DNA from: Pseudomonadota bacterium | GTDB taxonomy: Bacteria > Cyanobacteriota > Vampirovibrionia > Obscuribacterales > Obscuribacteraceae | Direction of reading: 5' to 3' | Assembly: GCA_021325555.1 (NCBI GenBank) | Contig: JAJPGY010000005.1 | Span: 62,001 to 126,000 of the forward strand | Length of the DNA stretch: 64,000 nt | Shown here: positions 8,601-15,983 of the stretch, piece by piece | How positions within the stretch are numbered: the first letter of the stretch is position 1 | Layout: each line of letters begins with the position of its first letter | Position numbers and translations under genes: made by a program | Notes under the pieces: generated by a model | The model's input: the letters and a program-made list of their open reading frames with translations, nothing else | What the model was told of the DNA's origin: nothing | Database searches by the model: none

Positions 8601-9194
8601 ATGGAGACCGTTGGGTCTTCCGTTCCCGGTCAAGCAGATCTCGGGTGCACGATCATGACGTCTGAATACTACGCGCCGGCGGCTTGCCGCCACCAGCAAG
8701 GCGACCAGAAGCCGGGCGGCCTGGCGGTTGTCGCAATTGGTAACACGCTGAGAGCGGACGACGGGATAGCCCAGGCGGTGTGCCGGGCGCTTCCTACGTC
8801 GGTAAAGAAGCAGGCGTGCTGTTTCGATCTGGGTACCCATACCTATTTTTTGATCGACTGCCTGCGCGGGCACTCCGCGGCGATAATCATCGATTCGACA
8901 AGCAGTGACAATCCTCCCGGCACAATCACTGTCCTCGATCTGGCAGAGCTTGTGGCGTCCCACTCGCCGCTCAAGTGTCGATTCAGCCATGGAATTTCCC
9001 TGCTCGATGAGCTGACCGTGGGCTTGTGGCGCGGCTTGCTGCCGGCAACCGTCCTGTTTGTGGGCATAGAGGCAGCCAGTGACGGCTGGGGCGAGCAGTT
9101 GAGCGACACGCTGGCCGAGAAGCTTCCGGAGGTGACGGCGGAGGTCGAGAAGCTGATCCAGGGGCTGCTGGAGGGCGAGAAGATCAATGCATGA
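8601..9194 (+). CDS. [NiFe]-hydrogenase maturation endopeptidase (HycI/HyaD family)
   Basis: Cleaves the C-terminal peptide of the hydrogenase large subunit once nickel is in place. The signature GNTLRADDGIA carries the first Ni-ligand acid, and the second Asp is in AAIIIDST. About 197 residues from the chosen start. The frame is open back to 8532, directly after the previous stop; 8601 is preferred for its G-rich Shine-Dalgarno, while ATG 8655 lies closer to the conserved core. It overlaps hypA by 8 bases. The expected substrate is the large subunit ending in DPCNTCATH plus seven residues (13270-14583). Confidence 0.88.
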   Translation: METVGSSVPGQADLGCTIMTSEYYAPAACRHQQGDQKPGGLAVVAIGNTLRADDGIAQAVCRALPTSVKKQACCFDLGTHTYFLIDCLRGHSAAIIIDSTSSDNPPGTITVLDLAELVASHSPLKCRFSHGISLLDELTVGLWRGLLPATVLFVGIEAASDGWGEQLSDTLAEKLPEVTAEVEKLIQGLLEGEKINA

Positions 9195-9543
9195 AGCGGC
9201 GGTGGCCAACGCAATCTTAGAGCACGTTGAACGCAGGCTCGCGGACGCGGACGAGGCGGTGGTGGCTTCGGTCCATGTCCGGATCGGCGAGTTCTCCAAT
9301 GTGGACCCGGAGAGCCTGCGCTTCGCTTTCGACAGCCTCAAGTCCTCGTGCGCGATCTGCCGGGAAGCGACGCTCGTCGTCGAGAGCGCTCCCGCCTTTG
9401 CCGTTTGCAGTGAAGGCGGGCACCGCTACCGCATTCTGCCGGAGCATGCTTACCGCTGCACCGAATGTGGTGGCGGCATCAGCAAGCTCGTTGCCGGCGA
9501 CGAGCTTGATATTACGGGCTTAGAGTTGTTTGCCTTTAGCTAA
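9187..9543 (+). CDS. hypA: HypA, hydrogenase nickel insertion protein, one zinc cysteine missing
   Basis: A 118-residue HypA that begins with MHE, whose His2 binds nickel. HypA normally holds structural zinc with two CxxC motifs. Here the second is intact (CTEC, Cys91 and Cys94), but the first reads CSEGGH: Cys74 is present and the partner Cys is Gly77, with His79 close by. Zinc may be bound by three Cys plus His, or more weakly. It overlaps the protease gene and precedes hypB by 15 bases, with AAAAGGAG before the hypB start. Confidence 0.93.
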   Translation: MHEAAVANAILEHVERRLADADEAVVASVHVRIGEFSNVDPESLRFAFDSLKSSCAICREATLVVESAPAFAVCSEGGHRYRILPEHAYRCTECGGGISKLVAGDELDITGLELFAFS

Positions 9544-9558
9544 AAGGAGTTTGGAAAC

Positions 9559-10278
9559 ATGCATGGATCACCGGACGAGCACATTCTGGAGCGCCTGCTC
9601 GAAGACAACGCGCAACTTGCCGATCACAACCGCGAGCATTTTGACGCTCATGGCGTGACCGCCTTCAACTTCATGAGCGCTCCCGGAGCCGGTAAGACGC
9701 TGCTCCTGGCCGCGACGATCAACGCTTTGAGGGATGATTACGGTTGCCTGGTCATCGAGGGCGACATGGTCGGCGAGCTGGATGCCGACCGCCTTCGGGA
9801 GCTCGACATACCGGCCGTGCAGATCGGCACCGGCCGGTCATGCCACCTGGACGCGCGGATGGTGGCGCGCGTCCTGCACGAGCAGCCGCTGGCGGGCACC
9901 GATCTGGTGTTCATTGAAAACGTGGGCAATCTCGTCTGCCCGGCCGAGTTCCCGCTTGGCGAGCACCTGCGCGTGGTGGCGCTGTCGGTGACCGAGGGTG
10001 ACGACAAGCCGTTCAAGTACCCGGTGATCTTCCACCGCTGCGACGCCGTCGTCTTCACCAAGTGCGACCTGCTGCCGTACGTCGATTTCCAGTCGGAGCG
10101 GGCGCGGCGATTCATCAGCGCCGTCAACCCCGAGGCGCGGGTCTTCGAGCTGTCGGCGCTGTCCGGACAGGGGCTCAGCGAGTGGACCGGCTGGATCAGG
10201 GAGCGCGCCGGGCTCAACAGGGGCCGACCGGCCGGGCAAAGGCAAGGAGCCGGACATGTGCATCTCGCTGCCGGCTAG
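9559..10278 (+). CDS. hypB: HypB, GTPase for nickel insertion
   Basis: A 239-residue G3E-family GTPase that works with HypA to deliver nickel to the hydrogenase large subunit. The P-loop is APGAGKTLLL (about residue 42), the switch/metal segment is GTGRSCHLDARMV with the conserved Cys-His that binds metal at the dimer interface, and the guanine-specificity motif is TKCD. There is no histidine-rich N-terminal nickel store, unlike rhizobial HypB. Its 3' end overlaps hypC by 23 bases, indicating coupled translation. Confidence 0.95.
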   Translation: MHGSPDEHILERLLEDNAQLADHNREHFDAHGVTAFNFMSAPGAGKTLLLAATINALRDDYGCLVIEGDMVGELDADRLRELDIPAVQIGTGRSCHLDARMVARVLHEQPLAGTDLVFIENVGNLVCPAEFPLGEHLRVVALSVTEGDDKPFKYPVIFHRCDAVVFTKCDLLPYVDFQSERARRFISAVNPEARVFELSALSGQGLSEWTGWIRERAGLNRGRPAGQRQGAGHVHLAAG

Positions 10279-10480
10279 GATAGTCTCCATCTCCGGCCGC
10301 ACGGCGGAGGTGGAGATAGACAACATCCGGCGCCGGGTGCTGCTGATGGTGGACGGGGCGGTCGCGGGCGACTTTGTCCTGGTGTACGCCGGCGCCGCTC
10401 TGACCATCGTGGACGAGTCCGCGGCCCGGCAGACCGAGGATCTTTTCGCCATCGGACGGGCTGGGGCGCCGCAAGGATGA
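10256..10480 (+). CDS. hypC: HypC, hydrogenase maturation chaperone
   Basis: A 74-residue HypC. It starts MCISLPARIV; Cys2 is the residue that holds the Fe(CN)2CO unit and contacts the large-subunit precursor. The remainder (VEIDNIRRRVLLMV, GDFVLVYAGAALTIVDE) is the usual small beta-barrel. It starts inside the end of hypB. HypD, its normal partner, is not in the window. Confidence 0.94.
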   Translation: MCISLPARIVSISGRTAEVEIDNIRRRVLLMVDGAVAGDFVLVYAGAALTIVDESAARQTEDLFAIGRAGAPQG

Positions 10481-10510
10481 TCTCCAGGCCGCCGCTCGCA
10501 TCCCCGATTA

Positions 10511-10528
10511 ATCCATGGGGCCGATGAT
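10511..10528. promoter_or_regulatory. Possible weak copy of the recurrent palindrome before hydB (site P)
   Basis: ATCCATGGGGCCGATGAT matches only 9 of 16 positions. It lies in the 80-base hypC-hydB gap, 65 bases from the downstream ATG candidate at 10585. The spacing is right but the match is poor. Confidence 0.15.
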
Positions 10529-10560
10529 TTTCACCCCGGCGGGCCAGATCATGGGGTCAG

Positions 10561-11631
10561 ATGGACACACGTACGGGACCGGCGATGGAACAATGTTTTA
10601 CATTTGAGAAAGAACAATTCCCGCTCTTCTTCGAGGCGATGAGCGAGCACGGAACGGTCTTAGCGCCGGTCCGGGTCTCGGAGCAGTCGTTTGCCTTCCG
10701 GCCGGTCTCATCTGCCGGCGAGATCGCTTTCGAGGCGCTGCGCACGATCCTGCCGCCCAAGAAGCTGTTTTATCCGCAGCGGGAGACCATCCTGGGCTAC
10801 GAAGGGCGGACGATCGAGGAGCGCAAGCCGGACGTCAAGCCGCAGGTGCTCTTCGGGGTTCACCCGTGCGACCTTGCCGGGCTGGGCGTCCTCGACGCAA
10901 TTTTCTCGTCCGATCCGGCCGACAGCCACTACCTGGCGCGCCGCAAGGCGACCATCGTGGTGGGGCTCTCATGCATGCCCGACAGGTATTGTTTCTGCAA
11001 TTCGGTGGGGACGGACTCGCCGGAGAAGGGTTACGACGTGTTCCTCACCGACATCGGCGGCTCGTACTTCGCGCGGGTCAACAGCCCCGCGGGGCTGCAG
11101 CTTCTGCAGTCCAGGCCCGGGCTCATGCAGCCGGCCTCCGGCGACGCCAGGCAGCAATATAAGGATTTCTGGGTCAACCGCGACAGGGCATTCCAGATCG
11201 GCTTCAAGTCCGGGAATCTGCCGGCCATCGTCGATATGGAGTGGGACAACCCGATCTGGGAGGAGCTGGGCCAGCGTTGCTTGAGCTGCGGCAACTGCAC
11301 GCCGGTGTGCCCGACCTGCTATTGCTTCGACATCCTGGATGTTGCCAGCCTCACCGGCGATTCGGGAGAGCGGGTGCGCGAATGGGACAGCTGCCAGTTC
11401 AGCGGCTTCGCCCAGGTAGCCGGCGGCTTCAACTTCCGCCCGGGGCCTGTCGATCGGCTCAGGTTCTGGTACAGGCACAAGCTGCACGGCTTCGAGGACG
11501 CCTACGGCTTTCCCACCTGCGTGGGCTGCGGGCGCTGCACGGTGTCGTGTCCGGCCGGCATCGACGACATAGTTGGCGTGGTGCTCAGGCTGCAGGGCGG
11601 GCAGGACGGGCAGGGCGGAGAAGAAAGATGA
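10561..11631 (+). CDS. hydB: [NiFe]-hydrogenase (group 3b, sulfhydrogenase type) beta subunit, iron-sulfur protein
   Basis: A 356-residue electron-transfer subunit of the cytoplasmic NAD(P)-linked hydrogenase. It has two ferredoxin-like clusters near the C-terminus: CLSCGNCTPVCPTCYC and CVGCGRCTVSCPAG. The N-terminal two thirds contains FGVHPCDLAGLGVLD and SCMPDRYCFCNS, typical of this HydB/AsrA-like family. It passes electrons between the small subunit and the flavin subunit. Translation may start at 10561 or at ATG 10585. Its stop overlaps the next start (ATGA). The order beta-gamma-delta-alpha is that of Pyrococcus hydBGDA. Confidence 0.92.
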   Translation: MDTRTGPAMEQCFTFEKEQFPLFFEAMSEHGTVLAPVRVSEQSFAFRPVSSAGEIAFEALRTILPPKKLFYPQRETILGYEGRTIEERKPDVKPQVLFGVHPCDLAGLGVLDAIFSSDPADSHYLARRKATIVVGLSCMPDRYCFCNSVGTDSPEKGYDVFLTDIGGSYFARVNSPAGLQLLQSRPGLMQPASGDARQQYKDFWVNRDRAFQIGFKSGNLPAIVDMEWDNPIWEELGQRCLSCGNCTPVCPTCYCFDILDVASLTGDSGERVREWDSCQFSGFAQVAGGFNFRPGPVDRLRFWYRHKLHGFEDAYGFPTCVGCGRCTVSCPAGIDDIVGVVLRLQGGQDGQGGEER

Positions 11632-12473
11632 ACGCGCTTAAGACGCCTTTTTTCCCCGTTCACGGCGTGATACGCTCAATAATCGAGCTGGCGGCCGACA
11701 ACAGGCTCTTCGAGATCCAGCTGCAGGAGCCCAACGGTCTTCCGCGCTGCCGTCCGGGCCAGTTCGTGCAGTTGTGGATTCCCGGCGTCGGCGAGGCGCC
11801 CATATCGGTGTGCTCAGGCAAGGTCGGCGCCAGCATGGAGCTGTGCGTGCGCCGGGCCGGACGCGTCACCAGCGCGCTTTTCCAGATGCAGGAAGGCGAC
11901 TGGCTGGGCCTGCGCGGTCCGTACGGCAACGGGTTTCCGGTGGAGCTCTTCGAGGGCAAGGACCTCGTCCTGATCGCCGGCGGGCTGGGCGTGGCTCCCA
12001 TCCGCTCGCTGTGGCAGTACCTGCTGGACTACCGCCAGAAGTTCGGCCGTCTCATCCTTGTCTATGGCATGCGGCATTCGATCGACCTCCTGTTTCGCGC
12101 GGAGTTTCAAGTGCTTCTGCGGCGGAGGGATCTGGATGTCTACATAGCCGCTGAAGACGTTGTCGGGCCGCAGCTGCCGACCGTCTCGTTCCAGCTCGGG
12201 CGGGTCACCGACATGATCAAGCTTGCGCAGATCACCCCCGGCTTTCAGGCGGCCGTCTGCGGCCCGCCGGTCATGTACAAGTACGTCGTCCAAGAGTTGC
12301 GCGCCAAAGGAATGCCGGACAGCAACATCTGGCTGTCGCTGGAGCGCCACATGAAGTGCGGAATCGGCAAGTGCGGTCATTGCTACGTGGGTGGGCAGTT
12401 CACCTGCCGGGCAGGACCGGTCTTCCGGCTCAACGACCTGCAGTTCCTGCCGGAGGCGATCGAGTGCGCTTAG
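11628..12473 (+). CDS. hydG: [NiFe]-hydrogenase gamma subunit, FAD/NAD(P)-binding
   Basis: A 281-residue ferredoxin-NADP reductase-type subunit where NAD(P)H meets the electron chain. It has an FAD-binding barrel (RCRPGQFVQLWIPG, GLRGPYGNGFPVE), a nucleotide domain (LVLIAGGLGVAPIRSLWQYL) and a C-terminal [2Fe-2S] loop MKCGIGKCGHCYVG with a later Cys. The start codon overlaps the hydB stop. The frame is open far upstream, but MNALKTPFFP at 11628 is the family start. The following gene begins 12 bases after its stop. Confidence 0.92.
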   Translation: MNALKTPFFPVHGVIRSIIELAADNRLFEIQLQEPNGLPRCRPGQFVQLWIPGVGEAPISVCSGKVGASMELCVRRAGRVTSALFQMQEGDWLGLRGPYGNGFPVELFEGKDLVLIAGGLGVAPIRSLWQYLLDYRQKFGRLILVYGMRHSIDLLFRAEFQVLLRRRDLDVYIAAEDVVGPQLPTVSFQLGRVTDMIKLAQITPGFQAAVCGPPVMYKYVVQELRAKGMPDSNIWLSLERHMKCGIGKCGHCYVGGQFTCRAGPVFRLNDLQFLPEAIECA

Positions 12474-12484
12474 GGAGGATGATC

Positions 12485-13273
12485 ATGGACAGGCTTGAAC
12501 AACCACTTCCCTGCATCTCGGTGCACAGCCTCACCGGCTGCGCCGGAGAAGAGCTCGTCATTCTGGAGAATCTCCAGAAGGCCTTGCCGCTCGTCCGGGT
12601 GGTCAGCTTCCCGTTTGCCCAGAGCGCAAACGAGATGAGACCGGTGGATATCGCTTTTGTCGAGGGCAGCGTCAGCCAGCCGCACGATCTGGAGAAGTTG
12701 AAGGCGATTCGGGCCACCGCTCGCTGGCTGGTGGCGGTCGGCAACTGCGCCGTCTGGGGCTGCGTGCAGGGCGGGGTCTGCCGGCGCTTCACGCCGGAGC
12801 AGATGGCTCGCGATGTGTACGGGCAGGACAACCAGATTGCCGCCCTTCCGTCGGCGCCGCTGGACAAGTACGTGCGCGTGGACGTGAAACTGTCCGGCTG
12901 CCCGATCGATGCCGGGCAGTTCCTGTCCGTGCTGGCCAGCCTGTTGAAGGATCACCTCCCCTATATCACCCACAAGCCGGTCTGCCTGGAGTGCAAGCTC
13001 AAGGAGAACGGGTGTGTGCTGGTCGAAAAGAACCTGCCCTGCCTGGGCCCAATCACGGCCGCCGGCTGCGGGGCGCTCTGCCCCACCTTCGGCGCCGCCT
13101 GCTACGGCTGCTGGGGACCGTGCGAGGCACCGCAGATGGAGGCTATGGAGATCGTTCTCAAGGAGAAGGGTTACGCGATCGACGAGGTGATCTCGCGATT
13201 GACCGCCTTCGGAATTCCCCAGGAGATCTACTCCCGCGACAAGCCATTGGAGCTTAAGGTGAGCCGGCAATGA
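12485..13273 (+). CDS. hydD: [NiFe]-hydrogenase delta (small) subunit
   Basis: A 262-residue small subunit carrying the iron-sulfur relay to the active site. The proximal-cluster cysteines are in SLTGCAGEE, GNCAVWGCVQGGVC and GCPIDAG. A second set follows in PVCLECKLKENGC, PCLGPITAAGCGALCP and ACYGCWGPC. There is no Tat signal, so the enzyme is cytoplasmic, as expected for group 3b. GGGAGG six bases upstream favours ATG 12485 over ATG 12479. It overlaps the large-subunit gene by 4 bases. Confidence 0.93.
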   Translation: MDRLEQPLPCISVHSLTGCAGEELVILENLQKALPLVRVVSFPFAQSANEMRPVDIAFVEGSVSQPHDLEKLKAIRATARWLVAVGNCAVWGCVQGGVCRRFTPEQMARDVYGQDNQIAALPSAPLDKYVRVDVKLSGCPIDAGQFLSVLASLLKDHLPYITHKPVCLECKLKENGCVLVEKNLPCLGPITAAGCGALCPTFGAACYGCWGPCEAPQMEAMEIVLKEKGYAIDEVISRLTAFGIPQEIYSRDKPLELKVSRQ

Positions 13274-14583
13274 CCGATCATGAGCGAAAGACCATACACA
13301 TTCCGGAGGTCTGCCGGGTTGAGGGGCACTCTGCGGTGCATGTCGACATCGATGCCGGCAAAGTCTCCAGCGTGACCCTGGATGTCTTCGAAGGCACCAG
13401 GTTCTTTGAGAAAATCGTGCTCGGGCACCATTACGAGGAGATCCCGCACATCACCTCGCGCGTCTGCGCCATCTGCTCGACCGGCCACGTGCTGGCGGCG
13501 ATATTTGCGGTGGAGCAGGCGCTGGGCATTGCCCCGTCGAGCACGACGCTGCTCCTGCGGGAGTTGCTGCATCTGGGGATGTTGATCGAGTCGCATGCCA
13601 CGCACATTTATGCGCTTGCGCTGCCCGACTACGTCGGCGCCCCGGATCTCTCCGACCTCGCCTCCCGCTACCCGGACCAGTTCGAGAACTGGAACCAGCT
13701 GCGCAATCTGGGGGCGGCGATTCAGACGATCATCGGCGGCCGTCCCTTCCATCCCGTGAACATGCACGTAGGGGGGCTGTCGAGGTTTCCCGCCCACAGT
13801 GATCTGAAGAAGCTTCTCGCCATGCTGTCCAGCTCTCTGGAGCTGGCCTTCAGCACGTGCGATCTTCTCCTGTCCTTCAAACCGCCGGTGGCGAGAACTA
13901 CCCAACCGGTGTTTCTGGCCCTGGTGCCCCGGGAGACCGAGTACGGTTTCTTCGGCAACACCGTGCGCAGCAGCGAGGGCTGGGAGGAGCCGGTTCAAAA
14001 CTACAAGCAGTATCTGGGCGAGCATTCGGTGCCCTACAGTCACGCCAAGCAATCGACCGCCAGAGGCAAGCCGCTCATGGTCGGCTCCATGGCAAGGCTC
14101 TCGCTGTTCGGCCACCGGCTGGGGCGGCACGCGCGCTCGGTCTACACCGCCAGCCCGCTGGCCTCCGGGGATATGAACTCGTTGTGGAACAATCTCGCTC
14201 AGGCGATCGAGATCGTGGAGTGCATTTACCAGGCCGAGCTGGTGATCGAGAAGCTCCTGGTCGAGCTGCCCCGGGGTGGCGGGGACACCGGATTGAAGCG
14301 GCTGCCGCCCAAAGCCGGACAAGGAGCCGGAGCGGTGGAGTGCCCGCGAGGAACCCTCTACCACTGCTACTCGCTCGACGATCGAGGCCACATAGCCGCC
14401 GCCGACATGATCACCCCGTCCGCCCAGAATACCGCCCGCATCGAGCTGGACATCCGGGAGGTCGTCACCCAGTTCGTCGATAAGGAGCCGGAAACCCTGC
14501 AAGCCAATCTCGAGACGCTGGTGCGCGCCTACGACCCCTGCAACACCTGCGCCACGCACATGGTGAGCGTGAAGTACAACTGA
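13270..14583 (+). CDS. hydA: [NiFe]-hydrogenase alpha (large, catalytic) subunit
   Basis: A 437-residue catalytic subunit of a group-3b-like hydrogenase, which couples NAD(P)H oxidation to proton or polysulfide reduction, or the reverse. The four Ni-ligand cysteines are present: RVCAICSTGH near the N-terminus and DPCNTCATH at residues 422-430. After His430 only seven residues remain (MVSVKYN); this is the peptide the maturation protease should remove. It is the last gene of the operon and is followed by a very strong hairpin. Confidence 0.95.
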   Translation: MTDHERKTIHIPEVCRVEGHSAVHVDIDAGKVSSVTLDVFEGTRFFEKIVLGHHYEEIPHITSRVCAICSTGHVLAAIFAVEQALGIAPSSTTLLLRELLHLGMLIESHATHIYALALPDYVGAPDLSDLASRYPDQFENWNQLRNLGAAIQTIIGGRPFHPVNMHVGGLSRFPAHSDLKKLLAMLSSSLELAFSTCDLLLSFKPPVARTTQPVFLALVPRETEYGFFGNTVRSSEGWEEPVQNYKQYLGEHSVPYSHAKQSTARGKPLMVGSMARLSLFGHRLGRHARSVYTASPLASGDMNSLWNNLAQAIEIVECIYQAELVIEKLLVELPRGGGDTGLKRLPPKAGQGAGAVECPRGTLYHCYSLDDRGHIAAADMITPSAQNTARIELDIREVVTQFVDKEPETLQANLETLVRAYDPCNTCATHMVSVKYN

Positions 14584-14584
14584 C

Positions 14585-14631
14585 CCGGGGTTCCACCTGC
14601 CGGCGCACCCCGGCGGCAGGTGGAACCCCGG
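14585..14631 (+). terminator. Strong hairpin ending the hydrogenase operon
   Basis: An 18-bp perfect stem, CCGGGGTTCCACCTGCCG at 14585-14602 paired with its complement at 14614-14631, with an 11-base loop. It begins two bases after the hydA stop codon. There is no T-run, so it may act as a transcript-end stabiliser or non-canonical terminator. Further GC-rich inverted sequence continues to about 14745, with no gene before 14777. Confidence 0.7.
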
Positions 14632-14776
14632 CGCGCACCCGGCGGGCGCGCGTCTAGCCTGCATCTCTCGGGACGGGGCGAGCGCGCGCAATAAGCGGTT
14701 CTTCCCTGGGGGCGCGGGCGTCCCGCCCGCATCCCACGCGGTCCCGTTTGCAACTTGCTCGCTCCACGTAAGCGGA

Positions 14777-15280
14777 TCAGGCCTCGCCGCTGTCGCGGCG
14801 GGCGGCCGTCTGCACCGGCTCGCGATGCTGCCGGTGATGGATCTTCGGCCTGACTATCTCCACCGTGCAGGGCGCGTGGCGTGCCACCGACCGCGACACG
14901 CTGCCGAGGGCGAACCGCGGGCAGATGTCCCTGCCGTGGGCGCCGAGCATGATCTTGTCGGCCTGCCATTCGGCGGCGCTGAAGAGGATCTGCTCTTTAG
15001 GGCTTCCCTCCCTGATTTCAAAGTGCACACGCGCGTCCGGCAGGTGGCTCTGGAGCAGCTCCCTGAACCTGGCGCAAAGCTGCTCGGCATCGTGCATGCG
15101 CCGCGTGTGCGCCTCGCGGGCCACATCTGCCCAGCGGCCCTTGCCGAGCTCGGCCCAGGATACCGGCTCGATCACACGAAGGATCTTGAACTGGGTGTGC
15201 CTGGGCCACTCCCGCCTGGCGACCTCACTGACCATCTCCTGCGAGTACGTTGAATCATCGACTGCTACGATCGCTTTCAT
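14777..15280 (-). CDS. Universal stress protein (UspA family)
   Basis: A single-domain USP of 167 residues (MKAIVAVDDSTYSQEM...) with the nucleotide loop GAHGRDICPRFALGSVSRSVARHAPC. It resembles the USP at 2218-2736 (REWPRHTQFKILRVIEP against RRWPADTTFRILTVLEP), so these two form a subfamily. It follows another USP gene by only 4 bases and is probably co-transcribed with it. The last 20 residues are polar and variable. Confidence 0.92.
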   Translation of the reverse strand: MKAIVAVDDSTYSQEMVSEVARREWPRHTQFKILRVIEPVSWAELGKGRWADVAREAHTRRMHDAEQLCARFRELLQSHLPDARVHFEIREGSPKEQILFSAAEWQADKIMLGAHGRDICPRFALGSVSRSVARHAPCTVEIVRPKIHHRQHREPVQTAARRDSGEA

Positions 15281-15284
15281 TGTC

Positions 15285-15794
15285 TTAAGTCCGTAATACC
15301 ATTTGCGCAGGCTTGGAAGAAGGTTGCTCCTTCTCCGATTCCTCCACCTTCGCCGCGGGGATCCTGATCACGATTACCGAGCAAGGTGCGTGCGAGACCA
15401 CGGCATCCGAGACGCTCCCGAGCAGGAAGCGGTTCACCCCGCTGCGTCCGTGAGATCCGACAATAACCAGATCCGCCGGCCAGCTCTCGGCTATCTCGAG
15501 AAGCTTCTCCCTGGCTTTCCCCTTTACGACCTCTTCCTCGACGTGCGTGGTTTTGAAAGCGTCCCTTATCTTGAGGCCGACATGCCTTATCAGCGCAGCC
15601 GATACCTTCTCCGCCTCGCGAGAGACGTCCTCGAGGAAAGGGAGATAGGAGACGTCCGACAGGTGCTCGATCCCGATCGGCTCAAGGACATGCACCACCT
15701 TGAAGTCGGTCGAAGGCGGCCACTGATGCTTGACGACAAAGTCGGCAAGCGCCTCCCCGAAGGTCGCATCCTCTACTGCAATTAGCACCTTCAT
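15285..15794 (-). CDS. Universal stress protein (UspA family)
   Basis: A 169-residue USP. The frame is open further upstream, but the start at 15794 (MKVLIAVEDATFGEAL) fits the family. The ATP-binding region GSHGRSGVNRFLLGSVSDAV is intact. It resembles the USP at 55531-56031 in both ends (ADFVVKHQWPPSTDFKVVHVLEP against TDFVTHHKWPAGTHFRVLHVMEW). First gene of a two-USP unit; a near-perfect palindrome (site C) is centred 180 bases upstream, across the stop codon of the preceding ATPase gene. Confidence 0.92.
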   Translation of the reverse strand: MKVLIAVEDATFGEALADFVVKHQWPPSTDFKVVHVLEPIGIEHLSDVSYLPFLEDVSREAEKVSAALIRHVGLKIRDAFKTTHVEEEVVKGKAREKLLEIAESWPADLVIVGSHGRSGVNRFLLGSVSDAVVSHAPCSVIVIRIPAAKVEESEKEQPSSKPAQMVLRT

Positions 15795-15965
15795 CTTGTC
15801 AATCCCCTGCGGTGAGGTCAACGGCGTATCGCCGTACTCTTCTTTTATACTGAAACGGGCGGCGGCGGGCCTCGGCCGGGGTATGGAGTTCTCCCCGTCC
15901 AATAGGCTGATTCGTGCGGCCGGGGCCCGGGGACGGTGTTCCGCGAAGGTGGTCGCGCCCGCCCG

Positions 15966-15983
15966 CTCATCCTAAAGGATGAC
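15966..15983. promoter_or_regulatory. Recurrent palindrome, site C (upstream of USP pair)
   Basis: The core TCATCCTAAAGGATGA has perfect 7-base arms around AA (13 of 16 against the consensus). It spans the stop codon of the P-type ATPase gene and lies 180 bases upstream of the USP start at 15794. Confidence 0.5.

Noticed and set aside
10475-10481. GGATGAT half-site at the end of hypC
   Set aside because: The left half matches only CC and the sequence encodes the hypC stop region, so chance is likely.
12477-12483. GGATGAT half-site before hydD
   Set aside because: It is the Shine-Dalgarno GGGAGG running into ATG codons; no left half is present.
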